From Aplidium turbinatum (taxonomy: Eukaryota; Chordata; Ascidiacea; Aplousobranchia; Polyclinidae), in assembly GCA_918807975.1 (NCBI GenBank), contig OU964921.1, positions 35,118,498 to 35,182,497 on the forward strand: a DNA stretch of 64,000 bases, written 5' to 3'. Made by a program: the position numbers and the translations under genes. Of the stretch, positions 22,843 through 33,253 are shown piece after piece; position 1 is the stretch's first letter, and the number at the start of each line of letters is the position of its first letter. The notes under the pieces were generated by a model that was not told the DNA's origin, did no database searches, and was given only the letters and a program-made list of their open reading frames with translations.

Positions 22843-24164
22843 AGTGAGTTTGCATTGGTTTGCTCTGTGGCCTCGGTATAAACAATTAAAACATATAATA
22901 ATCCAAGTTTCGATGCAAACATTATTCGCTCCCTAGGAGTTTTTTGTTTAAATAGAGCACAGTTATCTAATTTGTGCTCTGCATTACAACAAACACAACG
23001 CTTTTGATCAAATTTTGAATGTGGGATGGGTTTGGATGATTCATCAGCTAGAGCTGTCAATACCCGGTGACTACGGCCATTGTCGTTTGTATTACTCCTT
23101 ACAATTTTTGGAAATAGGATTTTACAATACACTGAGTTAGCCTTCAGAGATTGATGAATAACAAATTCTGCAAAGTCTGAAAACTCAGCTACTCTCCCGT
23201 AGTCCTCTTGCACATTCATAGCTTTATCTACCCAATCTTTTCTTAGATCCACAGAAAGTTTATTAACAAGAGAACTAATGAAGTCCACAGAATTCATGGG
23301 CGAAGGTGTTCCAGCATCCTCCATTGCCGCCAAGCATCTTTTCATTAAAACTGCAAAACTTTCTAATGCTTCTGCATCATTTTGCGAAATTCTAGAAAAA
23401 TCTAAAAGACAACGCTCACAACACCGTGAGACAACATGAGGTTGGCCGTACCTATTATACAACTCACGCCACACCATACTGTACGCTCGAGACTTGTTTC
23501 GTTCACTGGCAAGATGCTTCACCTTTTCATATACAGATTTACTGCAATGTTGGAACAGATAAACCAATCGAAGATCATCATCATAAACTTTATTTGCCAC
23601 ATGAACCTCAAATCGATTTACAAAGGCCCAATAGTCCATGGGGTCACCTTCGAATTTCTCCACAGAGGGTTTGGGGAGAAATCGATCTCCAACTTCAATA
23701 TGACGACACTGAGGTACAATAGGATCCATGTGATGAGACTGGGGAACAACTGGATTGATATGGGGAGACTGAGATACGACAGGATCAATGTGAGGAGACT
23801 TCTTATCCTCTGATTGATAGCAGTCTAGGGTGATATAACTACTCCTTTGCGACATGCTATCCCACAATTCAGCCTCGGCTTCTGCCATTTCAATTTTTCT
23901 TTTTATCTGATTTCGTTTCTCAGCTTCTTCCTCATCGAGGTGCTTCAAAGCGAGTTTGGCCAATTCAACTTTTATGCGGCCTTCTCTACGTTTAATACTA
24001 ATTGAACTATGACTAGAATGATGGCTTTTGGTTGAGTGAGCCTGAGAAACACCTTCAACCAACTTTATCTGTAGTTTATTTTTCGCTTTATCTTCGCTGT
24101 GTTTCTTGGTAATTTGCATATATTGCTCCAAAGTGGGTTTGCGTGCGGGACCGGGTACGTACAT
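22839..24164 (-). CDS. BEL/Pao gag part
   Basis: Fossil retroelement coding part. A Ser/Lys-rich, coiled-coil-prone N-terminal region (ELAKLALKHLDEEEAEKRN) is followed by the DUF1759 gag core (FEGDPMDYWAFVNRF, then VYLFQHCSKSVYEKVKHL) and a Cys/His knuckle (CVCCNAEHKLDNC). These features identify a BEL/Pao gag. The first ~30 codons lie in the 364-bp repeat shared with 16143-16506. Confidence 0.88.
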   Translation of the reverse strand: MYVPGPARKPTLEQYMQITKKHSEDKAKNKLQIKLVEGVSQAHSTKSHHSSHSSISIKRREGRIKVELAKLALKHLDEEEAEKRNQIKRKIEMAEAEAELWDSMSQRSSYITLDCYQSEDKKSPHIDPVVSQSPHINPVVPQSHHMDPIVPQCRHIEVGDRFLPKPSVEKFEGDPMDYWAFVNRFEVHVANKVYDDDLRLVYLFQHCSKSVYEKVKHLASERNKSRAYSMVWRELYNRYGQPHVVSRCCERCLLDFSRISQNDAEALESFAVLMKRCLAAMEDAGTPSPMNSVDFISSLVNKLSVDLRKDWVDKAMNVQEDYGRVAEFSDFAEFVIHQSLKANSVYCKILFPKIVRSNTNDNGRSHRVLTALADESSKPIPHSKFDQKRCVCCNAEHKLDNCALFKQKTPRERIMFASKLGLLYVLIVYTEATEQTNANSL

Positions 24165-24427
24165 AACTATTTACGTACCAAGCGAGACTAAAAAGATGCC
24201 AAGGAAAAATCTCTATTACGCAGTAGGTTACGTTAGCGGTATAGCCTAAGAGCTTTTTTCTTTTGCAATCCTCAGTTTCGCGTTTAAAACAGTTCTCTTC
24301 CCGGAGCAAAACAAATAGTATACACGTCCGGTAGGTAGACAACTTAGTGCTTGATACTCCTTTGCAACCACTCAATCAGCATGTGATTAAAAACTTACGT
24401 GACTCTGACGTACATCCACACAACTTG
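24064..24427. repeat. 364-bp direct repeat, right copy
   Basis: Partner of 16143-16506, same orientation and one difference. Its inner edge lies inside the gag frame. Its outer edge is followed by the 113-bp right end of the hAT-type element. Confidence 0.8.
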
Positions 24428-24540
24428 TGCGGTAATTCGTGGCCAAACGCTTATCTGACTCTTGTGACGTCATATTACTATTCGACAAACAAACGCAGAA
24501 TTTTTGGTCGTTCGACAAGAAAGAAAAAATCGCAGCCCTG

Positions 24541-24921
24541 CTCTGGTGGAAGCCCTAGCAAACAGTGGTGCCACGCGGCGTGGTGTGAACAATGGTCAAG
24601 CAGCACGTCCCCACTTCGCCAAGTATTCAGATCCCCGTCCAAAAACCAGCTGGGACATGGCCTCTCTAGACTTGCCTCATCAAGGCGTAACCGTTTGCTC
24701 ACTGGTGTTGGATGCTATGGTGCAGACATGTTGCGCTGGGGCTTGGCAGAGAGTGCTGCTTGTGAGTGTGGCAAAATGCAGACGGCAGCCCACATTATCA
24801 AGGATTGCCGGCTATATAGACCACCCCATGGTATGGAAGGCCTAATTTCCATCGATGACGACACCAGGCAGTGGCTAACCAACGGATGCCCTGACATATA
24901 GCGACAATACGAGAGAAGAAG
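24541..24921 (+). mobile_element. LINE, 3' part after the hAT insertion
   Basis: Starts with the right copy of the 8-bp duplication CTCTGGTG, then continues the LINE frame broken off at 14297. It codes for the ORF2 C-terminus: NRLLTGVGCYGADMLRWGLA and the zinc-knuckle-like CECGKMQTAAHIIKDC, ending in a stop at 24900. The 3' end is a short untranslated run finishing GAGAGAAGAAG, then the right copy of the LINE's own duplication at 24922-24933. Confidence 0.88.
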
Positions 24922-25204
24922 AATGCCCAAAAAGAAATTTACGCTTGTTTTACATTATTTCGACATCTAGCGACATTGAACTATCATAAAATAACGTTAA
25001 TTGCTGAACCAGGTACCGGTAACAAATTAATAGCTCCCTGTGAAAAGATTGTCTCGATTTACGTATGCACTTACATAGTTTCAGCACAATTGGGATACTG
25101 CTAGCAACACAAAGTCTATTTGATAAAGAACTAGCTATCGGAATCATCAGATGCTGTATTGGGGGATGAGGTTGTCGCGTCATCACTGGAATCAGACACA
25201 TTAA
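24922..25204 (-). repeat. Foldback element, right arm, inner piece
   Basis: Reverse complement of about 10960-11262, including the GATTGTCTCGATTTACGTAT stretch and the Ser/Asp-coding stretch. The arm is cut at TTAA (25201-25204) by the element that follows and resumes at 26952. Divergence from the left arm is clearly higher here than in the inner palindrome. Confidence 0.75.
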
Positions 25205-26951
25205 CAGTTCTGCTGCTGGAAACGAGTTAGCTCGTGCAATTGTGATGTAATTTAACGTCACATGACGTCACAATACCCCAAAAATCCTAATGTGTTGCCA
25301 GTCTGGGGGCCTGACAGGTTGCTTCAATTTTAAACCAAAAAAAAACGATTTTTAACCTATTTCCCCGCCAAATTCCTAAAATTAAATAAAAGTCAAAACA
25401 CCAATCTGTGTGAACAAAGCTCGAAATACAGCAATGACTTCGAGGTCTAGAAATTCTTAGACTGGGATCATGATGCCAGGCTACTAGTATATTGATCAAT
25501 GCACATAGGTCATGTAAAAGAGCTTACTTTTTATGCAGCAAGGTAATTGAAATATTCTATTATTTTTTAAGGTTTAGACTAATTTACCTATTCATTTAGA
25601 GTCACTAGACTAGACTGCTTACTGGTACTAGCTAGAAGTCCTGTAGGCTATCTAACCCTAGTCGCTAAAAAAAATCCAAGCAAGCATTTTCTTATGAATA
25701 TATGCTATGACTATTGACTATGGCATGATGTCAACAAAACTTTTGAATTTAATGTAAAGGCAAACCAAACGTGGTAGCCTATAGGTTTCATCGAAAGGAA
25801 ATATGTTTGCAATCGCCTAGTTGGTTAAGTTAAACTTCGGTACGGTACAGTAGCCTAATAGCTACCGGCCAGCAAAAATTGTCATTTTTACATCGTTTCA
25901 TCGTCGCCAGACGTTGAAATCGTGTAAAAAAGGAACTTTTGCTGACCAGGTATAAGTTGCAACTGAGAAATATTTACAAAAGCCATTCGATTTGTTCAAA
26001 GAACCGAATTAGCCTAACAGTTCGTATTTACATTGATTCAATGTTTGAATACGTTGAATCACTCGGCCTATCGTTTTTCTTTGCATTGATTTCACGTCTG
26101 AACAGGTTGATTCAATGCAAAAAAAACTGTTTTGCTGACTGGCGCGCTTGTAAATGCAATGGTCATTTCGACGATCAATTGCAACACCGATTTGCTCCAA
26201 AATTTCAAAGTGCGTTTCAATAGTTTGGCAACCCATTTTTTCATAACCATGGCAACCAGAGAAAAAGGAGAACTCCTCTCACTTTTTCAAAACGCTGGCA
26301 GCTAAAGTGTTAACACTTTCACTGCCAAGATTTTTTTGGTGGATTTTTTTTTAAATTTAGCTTGAGCAAGGCTTTGATTTTGAACTGCTGTATTTTGAGA
26401 ACGGAAACTGCTAAAAAAAAATCAAAACATGAAAGTTGGTGCATTTTCAACAGTCTTTTACAGTATGTTTACAAATTTTGTGTATTTTTTTTTGAAAATG
26501 CCTTAAATCACTAAAATTTCTGACAAACTACAAAAAATTTGTGTTTTTTTTTACTTTTTTCGCTTCCGTTTAGATATCGGAAAAAAAATCTTTAAACTGC
26601 GATAAACTTTACCGGTAGATGTCAGGCAAGTGCTACACTTGCAGCACAAAGGTCGTCACGGAGATATTGACGCGATATGCGAGGAAAGAACTGGATAAGC
26701 TTCACTTTGCACAAAAAATGAGTTTTTTACAAAAAATGACAATTCTTTGTAAATAATTGAATATTGCAGATGAAATTTAAATACAAACCTAGTAATTTCT
26801 TTCAACTTTTAGACAATACAAGTCTTCGTCTTTCTAAAACAGTCAGACTCATGCAGTTTGGCAAACAAAAAGACCAGATTTATCTAATTATCAAATGACG
26901 TCAAAAATGACGTCACAATGCCTGAGTATACTCGGGTTGGCAGGAGTACTG
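25205..26951. mobile_element. TTAA-targeting non-autonomous element (piggyBac/Kolobok-type)
   Basis: Ends CAGTTCTGCTGC and, inverted, CAGTACTCCTGC match at 10 of 12 positions, and TTAA flanks both sides (25201-25204 and 26952-26955). The paired foldback arm has a single TTAA at 10960-10963, a natural empty site that proves the insertion. TGACGTCA-type motifs sit near both ends. Two short hairpins (25862-25952 and 26023-26144) lie inside. No transposase frame is seen, so piggyBac and Kolobok cannot be told apart here. Confidence 0.8.
25862..25952. repeat. Micro-hairpin of the AGCAAAA..ACATCGTTTCA type
   Basis: GCCAGCAAAAATTGTC and TTTTTACATCGTTTCATCGT are mirrored by AACGTTGAAATC-like sequence, TGTAAAAAAGGAAC and TTTTGCTGACC on the right. 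The same outer and inner motifs appear inverted around 29310-29404 and, in part, at 26023-26144 and in the 39370-40512 element. Confidence 0.65.
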
Positions 26952-27294
26952 TTAAGAGGCTCATCGCCTGGCTGTATATCTACACTGTCTTTGCTGTTCG
27001 CAATGAAGCATCCTTGTTTTGCGGCTTTCGTGCTTTGATACCCATCCACACGCCTCTTTCGCAGAGCTCCATCAGGGTATTGACTAAGGAACAAATCTAT
27101 GGCTGTGTCATCACGACTGGCAGGAATGTCTAACCCTAACCTTACAAGCGCTCGTGTGGCCTCGGCATTTTTATTGCCGACACCAATTTCAAAGAATGAG
27201 AAACTCTTTTCTTAATTAGAACAAAAGTGTCGAAATATCAAGTATTTTTTTAAGTACCGTATCGTTTTTTTTTTTCAATATCGCCCAACACTAG
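26952..27294 (-). repeat. Foldback element, right arm, outer piece
   Basis: Reverse complement of about 10553-10960. Includes the GALRKRRVDGYQ-coding stretch, the AATGCCGAGGCCACACGAGC block and the terminus TCAATATCGCCCAACACTAG. It ends at the right 8-bp duplication TGGCAGTT of the composite. Confidence 0.8.
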
Positions 27295-27604
27295 TGGCAG
27301 TTCAACCAGCACTTGAAAAACATCTCTCTGAAGAAGCAGATGTGGCAGTTACACAACACTATTGCGCTTGACAAGAAAGATCTCTTTAATGCAAACAACA
27401 AAACTCTTACGTTTTTCCTATGCCGGATTGCACTAAATCGATAAACAATTATTATTCTACTTTCGCTGCAGCAAATTCGTTGCGACCAGACGGAGCGGTA
27501 TGGAGTCGATTGTTAAAGCGGTTTCAATTATCCGATTTCATATGCATTTTGAAACCGGTTAGGCTTCACAACCGGTTATTCTATTTTGCCCATCCCTACC
27601 CCCA

Positions 27605-27824
27605 CAGCCAACGCAAGAAAAAAAAGGTTTGGTATGAGCAGCGATTTAATGACAAGTGGCTTGATGAATCTCAGTTTCAGGACTGGCTCAAGCCTGATAA
27701 AAAGAATCGAAATTTCGACAATTGTTCTATTTGCGAAACTAAATTTAAAAATCCAAATTGTGATGCCTTGTCTAAGCATGCAAGTACTACGAAGTATAGT
27801 AAATACAGGGTCATCAATGTTTAG
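27605..27824 (+). CDS. BED-like zinc finger fragment (hAT-related)
   Basis: A frame reading KKVWYEQRFNDKWLDESQFQ, then DWLKP, CSICETKF and LSKHASTTKYSKY. The W-L-x-x-x-x-F-x-D-W-L pattern followed by C-x2-C and H is the N-terminal zinc-finger module of many hAT-derived proteins. The last expected His is a Tyr here. The reading frame stops at 27824, just before mariner-type sequence begins, so the rest of the protein was lost or displaced. The upstream start is unclear; the frame is open from about 27420. Confidence 0.55.
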
Positions 27825-27837
27825 CGTTACAATCTAT

Positions 27838-28270
27838 TTCATCCATCGAGGTTCTGGCTAAAGAGTCGAGAGTGTCGTATGGGACCATGTCAACTTTACT
27901 CCGAAAGGACCTGAAGATGTCTCCGTTCAAGCATGCCAAGAAACAACAACTTTCTGCTCAAGTTGTTGCTAAACAACTCCAAAGATCCTAGATTCTTCTT
28001 TCCTGCATTCAGGATGGCATGCTACCAATCTCGTTTTCAGTGATGAGAAGAAATTTGATGTTGAACATCACTTTAACACCCAAAACGATCGGGTTTGGTC
28101 GAGAGATGGGGATGAAGCATCTCGAGTGGTGACAAGGAAACAATGTGCCGCCTCAGTGATGGTCTGGGCAGCCGTGACAGAGTCCGGTAAAAGACCCCTC
28201 TTTTTTGTTGACCAGGGGGTGAAATTGAACCAGCAAAACTATCCAGGATGTCAACTTCAATTTCATTGAA
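27838..28270 (+). pseudogene. IS630/mariner-type transposase fragment
   Basis: A first frame reads VLAKESRVSYGTMSTLLRKD, then KMSPFKHAKKQQLSAQVVAK. It shifts near 28030 to a second frame with LVFSDEKKFDVEHHFNTQND, VWSRDGDEASR and ASVMVWAAVTESGKRPLFFV. This is the DDE catalytic region of Tc1/mariner (IS630-like) transposases; FSDEK carries the first catalytic Asp or an adjacent conserved site. A stop and a frameshift break the frame, and both the N-terminal HTH and the C-terminal catalytic residue region are absent. Confidence 0.85.
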
Positions 28271-28358
28271 AATATATGACGTAATGTCTTCCCACATTTC
28301 TTCATTTCGTAACGTCTTATAAAAATGAATTGAAAACGAGTCTATTCACTACGGTATA

Positions 28359-29652
28359 CAGACGAAATCGGTTAATAGTATACTGCTTAAACGTATCAAT
28401 CGTTTATTTGAATCAAAACCTGAAATCCCAAACCAAATTCAATCTAATGTTAAGTAAAAACATCGGTTAAGCGTATACCGCTTAAAAGAATAAGTCGGAT
28501 AAAAGCATCAGGATTTGCTTCTAGTTTGCCTATTTCATTCATTTAATCGTATAATTGTACCCGTTAGCGAAAAGAGAATGTCTCTTTTTTGCTTCGCATA
28601 ATTGTCTGCAATGTTCAAAGGCGAAATGAAGCAAAGGCGAGACAGACGCATGCGATCAAAACAAAGACAAGTGTCTGTAATCCCAGGCCATAATCTTATG
28701 TGCTAGACATCGCACTACAAAGAATCAATTTTCGCACAGCTGGGCTTCATTAAAACAGAAGAGCACACAAAAGGAATAATCACACTTCCCAATAAAGAAG
28801 TTTAAATGCTTTTGATGTCATCCGCCGGCGAATGGCCTTCCAAGGAAAGGACATGGACAAATTATTTCGACTTGAGAGAGAAGTGTTCGAAAGCATGTCT
28901 AAAAGTTTAAACCAGAAAACTTTTGAGAATTTTTTTTAAAATTGCTGAAACAAAGTAGCCTACTGAACTGTGAAATGCAGTGCGTAATTTCATTTGTGCA
29001 GTTTCGTTCAGTTGAAGAACATTGCAAATTAATTATTTTACCAGACAGCGCAAAAGACTTGACAAAAAAACCTTTGCGATTCCAAAACAAACAATGAGTG
29101 TTAGCCGTTTTTTTCTACCATACCACTATTTTCGTAGGCCACGTTCCATACTCAAAACTACACAGCTGGTAGGGAGCTAAAAATAGCCCGCTTGAATCAA
29201 AAACTTAAACGGTCAAAGTTCGCGTTGTGTCACAGAGATCGGTGATATGAAAGATTGCCGATTTGCAGTCCGATTGCTGCAGTTTGCAGAAAAATGCTTT
29301 GATCATACCTGCTCAGCCAAGTCAGCAAAGCTGATCTTTTTTACATTGTTTCAACGTCTGCAGACGATAAATCAATGTAAAAAGGACCAGTTTTGCTGGC
29401 TGGGACATACAGCGTAGTGGAATGTAACACAGAACTAGGAAACTCTTTAAAGTTTAACCAGAATTGTAAACAGTTGTAGGAAGTATAATATAAGTTGTAA
29501 TATGCGCTGCAGCCTAGTCAGCACAGACATCTTCTCAACAATTACGCCCATTCACAATAAACCTTTTTTTAGTAAATTGGTTAAACGAATCAATCGTATA
29601 ATCGTATCAAAACGTCTGGCGAATAGGTGATTCGATTAACCGATTTCGTCTG
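28359..29652. mobile_element. Mariner-type TIR element
   Basis: CAGACGAAATCGGTTAAT at 28359 recurs inverted as ATTAACCGATTTCGTCTG ending at 29652. TA flanks both ends (28357-28358 and 29653-29654), the Tc1/mariner target. The length, 1294 bp, is typical of that superfamily, but no transposase frame remains. A micro-hairpin (29310-29404) of the family seen at 25862 lies inside it. It is separate from the transposase fragment at 27838. Confidence 0.7.
29310..29404. repeat. Micro-hairpin of the AGCAAAA..ACATTGTTTCA type
   Basis: AGCCAAGTCAGCAAAGCTGA and TTTTTACATTGTTTCAACGT on the left are mirrored by AGACGATAAATCAATGTAAA and GACCAGTTTTGCTGGCTGGG on the right. Arms are about 40 bp with a very short loop. 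Confidence 0.65.
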
Positions 29653-29767
29653 TATTAGGGTGGTAGTTTGTAGCAAGTTAAATATAATTGTTTTTTAAAT
29701 TGCAGAAAGTTTTGTAGTGCAGCTGGTACAGAAAACAGTTAGCAAATGTTATGTAAACCATATTTCC

Positions 29768-30079
29768 ACCGCGATAGCTCAGTTGGTAAGCGTGTGACTT
29801 CTGGAACGAAGAAGCATCAAGATCAAGCGGCGCTGGTTAGACACTCAGGGTGTGCGCTTGAGTAACACACGTTAAGGAGTGCTCTCCATTCAGCGACATC
29901 AAATGGGTGGAATAATTTTCTGGCAACAAAACCTTAACAATCGGAAACTTCACTCTGTCAATCTCGGTGACCGGGCCTTTTGTCAGTGGTTTAAAGCCTC
30001 TAAAAGTATGCGAAACTGCAAGGATTAATTAAGCTCTGCAAGTAGCTTTCCCAGTCCGAGGATAAAGATTCAATCAATC
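29768..30079 (+). repeat. tRNA-derived SINE, family 2, copy 3
   Basis: GATAGCTCAGTTGGTAAGCG, the CTTCTGGAACGAAGAAG block, the TCGGAAACTTCACTCTGTCA block and the terminal GATTCAATCAATCA are all present and collinear with the copy at 17841. It is slightly diverged (for example the box B region reads GGTTAGACAC). Confidence 0.85.
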
Positions 30080-31644
30080 ACTTAAAGATGACTTGTTTGG
30101 ACGGACAGCTAAAAAGTTACCGTACCAGTTAGCTGTTTTTTTTTAACAAAACCTTTGCAGTAGGCTACATCATGTAAAACAAGTATACTGGTACCGGTAG
30201 TTGAATTAACGAAATAACAAACAACCATGAGCATGCAATGAATATCCAGGCCTCATGCTATTGCTGATAGCACAGTGCAGATTATCATAACAAACTTTAT
30301 TAAGCTACTATTGGTACCAATTGTCATTTTACTATAAACAGAAGCCCTTATATTGTCAGACACAATAAAAGCCTTCGTATCCCCTTCTTTAGATATCCCT
30401 GCTCAAAAGGCTTCACTTTGTAACCGAATGTAGCGAGAAAACAAAACAACATTTCCACAGTTCAAGAACCCCCAGTTTAGTTAAAGGTTCAAGCTAAGTA
30501 CATTACGCACAAGATTTGAAGATATGGCATCTGTAAGTTTAACTCGTCTACTTAACATCTTGGGCTTGGCCAAACATACACATAACCAAAAACTAGGGCA
30601 ATCGCAACTCGCAAAAAACACCTTCGAATAAGCGCTGATTTGTCTTCGGCCAATTTCATTGGACAGCACTATCACATGACAGGTGTGTGCTTCCACATTT
30701 TTATTTCAAATAATCAGGATGAATACATTCAGGAACTGTTTTGTTCAGTTCAATTTATTTTTATCTCTGAAGATCAAAACGATATATGTCTATATGCCAA
30801 TCATATCAGAAGTCTAGAAAAAGGTAGAAGCAACAAAGCTTCAACGTTATAACGTGCATGCTACCAAAACAGGACAATCAGTTTAAAATACGTAACGATT
30901 CCAACCCCTTTAGGCTGAAACGTTACAACTCTGCAAATTCAAAACCCAAATTTTGCTCGCACTGAATTTTGGTTACGCTTCCTGTTAACAAATGCCACTG
31001 TAGCGTCCTGCGGTCTTACGTGTTTTCTGTGTCTTGTTACCGTCATGAAGTAATGCACAATTATGCCGTTTGACCACTTTCACGGAGTTTAGCCTACCAC
31101 ATCCGTATTTCTGAAGCGACATAATTGTGTAGGCCTAAGTAGTGTAACCAGGCTCTGGTGTAACCGTTCCGCTTTCATAACTCCCACGATAGCTCATTAC
31201 TGATAAAAAGACACTGTGATGAAATAAGCAGGGAATTGAAATATATTCGTGTCTCGTAACATATAAACCAAAAGAATTTCTATTTAAAGGGAGACTTTTC
31301 AAAAGTGAACAGACCAAACGACTTTAGAACAAGAAGGTAAAATTCACGACGGGAGAATGTCGCTTTTCTGACACCCGTCGCAATAAACTAAAATGGTTAG
31401 AGTTAGACAGAATAAGTAGGCTATTTCTCAATTTCCCGAATAAGAGCTTGTAACTTTGATTAACCAAAAGTAGGCTACATTTAACATTGCATTTAACTAA
31501 TTTTTGAGTTCACTGCAGTTGTTTTTATTTCTGACCATCACCGCAAAACAGCAAAAACAATACACCATAACGCACCATGGCCGATCTTCATAGCAACTGT
31601 CCATACAAATCTTAAGTATATCAGCTAAAGCTATGTGGGCTAAT
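30080..31644. other. Gene-free stretch
   Basis: No gene, repeat family or RNA is recognised. Short open frames have no family resemblance. Upstream regulatory sequence for the genes to the right is possible but nothing specific is visible. Confidence 0.45.
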
Positions 31645-31994
31645 GAAGCTATCACTGTCAGGTCGTTTTCTTGAATCTCAGCCAATTTATTCCTCGTAAC
31701 GATTAATTTAGACTGTACCTCAGCTATCCTTAGAGGCTTTACATTATCTTCCATCTTCCTTGCCTGTGCCCTCGTAACAGCGGCAGCACATATACCCCAC
31801 TCCGGATCAGGTTCACTAGGTGGCCTTGCTTCATCCACATCACTAATTACTAAATCAATGTCAAACAAACACCTTTCCAAACACAAGGCTTCCACCATTC
31901 CGCTAAGGTAAGGAGTATCGATATGCACTCTGGCTAAAGGTTCTTGAATTAAAGTGCTATCAATTGCCCTGGTACGACCCGTTTTACCAGTCAA
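31645..31994 (-). mobile_element. Ty3/Gypsy-like retroelement fragment (protease-to-RT linker)
   Basis: The minus-strand frame contains ARVHIDTPYLSGMVEALCLE, then a DIDLVISDVDEARPPSEPDP stretch and AAAVTRAQARK. This pattern follows the protease in many invertebrate Ty3/Gypsy polyproteins. Only this small part is seen, so it is an old, broken fossil fragment. No terminal repeats were found. Confidence 0.55.
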
Positions 31995-33253
31995 CTGATC
32001 TTTACTGACTATAGTGGCAAAGGTTTTATATCTTTGATGTTAAACTTTAATTAGACAATTTTTTAGTTGAATTGATGCAAATTGATAAGTTTTAAGTCAT
32101 CCTAGGGCCTTATATCGAACACTCGACGTTGGTGTAATGTTTTTATTGTAAAAACATTGTAAAATTGTAAAAAAATCCATATCCATTCCGCCTTATCATC
32201 TCCATTCCGCCACTTTTTACCTTCCTTTTTTTCACCCTCCCAATAATAGCTGCGTCCGTTTTGTGATGTCATATTAACCAGGGAGGCGGATTATATACAA
32301 GAAACAAGACGATCCCTATAAGACGATAGAGATCGCCTTGATTGATTCTATAGGAGCACGCTTAGCGCAGTTATTAAGCTGCTGCTGTTATGCTATTTCC
32401 AAAAGAAGCTCAACGAGGTAGGACAGCATTGCAATTGCAAAGTTAAGGTTTCAGTAAGCATTTTCCTTACGTTTTTGTAAGTAATTATCAAACGCGCAAT
32501 TTCCAGCGTTTGATATTGACAACCGCGCAATTTCCAGCGTTTGATGTTGACAGCCGCGCAACTGCAACACCTGAAACTCTTCTCCCCCGCGCAATGTTCA
32601 AACTTTCCAATCTGGTGGCAGCATTGGTCAAAACCATCAGGACATCATATACGGTAGGCTACTGTGTGATGTGCACTGTGTGATGTGCAGTCTGACCATA
32701 GAAAGAGCTCAACACCTGCTCTCCTGGGCATCATCGAAACGGGCTTTTGCCTTAGGATCGGTTTCTTTTATGTCCGGTTTTCTTTCTCAATCCTATTATT
32801 ATGACTGCTCATCCACATCAATATTGGAACTGGCAAATTCAATCCTCAACACTTTTCATTAGGCTGTCATTCATTACTACATGTGTGCTTCTCTGTTTTT
32901 GTTTTATTTTTTGCTATTTGTTTTTTAGGTTTTATGGTCATGCTAACTACTGATATATACCGTAGCCTACTGGCTACTACATGATTTTTCATTCAGGCAC
33001 GTTTTAAACCTTTCAAGGTTTTTCCACCTTTTCCCATTCGTTAACGTGCTGGTAGGTTTACATCGATTTTGTAGTTAGTACCGTATCTTTTTTGTCCCGG
33101 ATGCGTTAATGACGAAAAATAAAATGATTGATTTTAGCTATGTATATTTGATATTTATATATCGTAATTAGCTGTTTCAGTGCCATTAACTTGAAGTGAT
33201 TGTGTGTAGGTTATTCGTGATATCCCAACTTAGTAAGTACAATTATTTACAAA
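31995..33253. other. Gene-free stretch with a short tandem repeat
   Basis: At about 32490-32570 a ~32-bp unit (CGCGCAATTTCCAGCGTTTG) is repeated about two and a half times. Otherwise no gene is supported. If the exon at 33254 is the start of ORAI, its promoter and 5' UTR would lie in the right half of this stretch. Confidence 0.45.

Larger units (their letters stand above)
20080..24164 (-). mobile_element. BEL/Pao LTR-retrotransposon fossil
   Basis: Parts recognised in order on the minus strand: gag (DUF1759-like) with a CCHC-type knuckle, DUF1758-type aspartic protease, Pao-type reverse transcriptase, RNase H, and a short piece of the C-terminal DUF5641-like region ending near 20090. It is broken, with a small number of breaks, and no intact pair of terminal repeats was seen. 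Long open frames and a 364-bp repeat differing at one site suggest a young insertion. It lies within the hAT-type element at 14298-24540. Confidence 0.9.
14298..24540. mobile_element. 10.2-kb hAT-type element inserted in the LINE
   Basis: The left end CAGGGCTGCGATTTTT and right end AAAAATCGCAGCCCTG are perfect inverted 16-mers. The flanking 8-bp CTCTGGTG at 14290-14297 and 24541-24548 is exact, and the LINE reading frame resumes immediately after it. Inside, from left: a doubled end block, a ~190-bp direct repeat pair, a small MITE, a possible hAT transposase tail (15418-15817), a 364-bp repeat, SINEs, and a BEL/Pao fossil. The last 113 bp (24428-24540) are the right end proper. Much of the length is therefore later insertion or capture. 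Confidence 0.85.
10465..27294. mobile_element. Nested composite: foldback element carrying LINE, hAT, BEL/Pao and TTAA insertions
   Basis: The outer limits are AGTGTTGGGCG at 10465 and CGCCCAACACTAG ending at 27294. They are flanked by TGGCAGTT at 10457-10464 and again at 27295-27302, an 8-bp target duplication (the exact end base is uncertain by one or two). The whole 16.8 kb therefore occupies one target site. A ~90-bp block at 10465-10552 resembles the spacer at the centre of the palindrome (11613-11715), so the end is doubled on the left. Internal layers are listed separately. The order of events follows from which element interrupts which: foldback first, then LINE, then the hAT-type element in the LINE, with the TTAA element an independent hit in the right arm. 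Confidence 0.75.

Noticed and set aside
16143-24427. LTR pair of the BEL/Pao fossil
   Set aside because: The 364-bp repeats lack TG..CA ends and target duplication, and their inner edge lies within the gag frame; they are better read as a local duplication.
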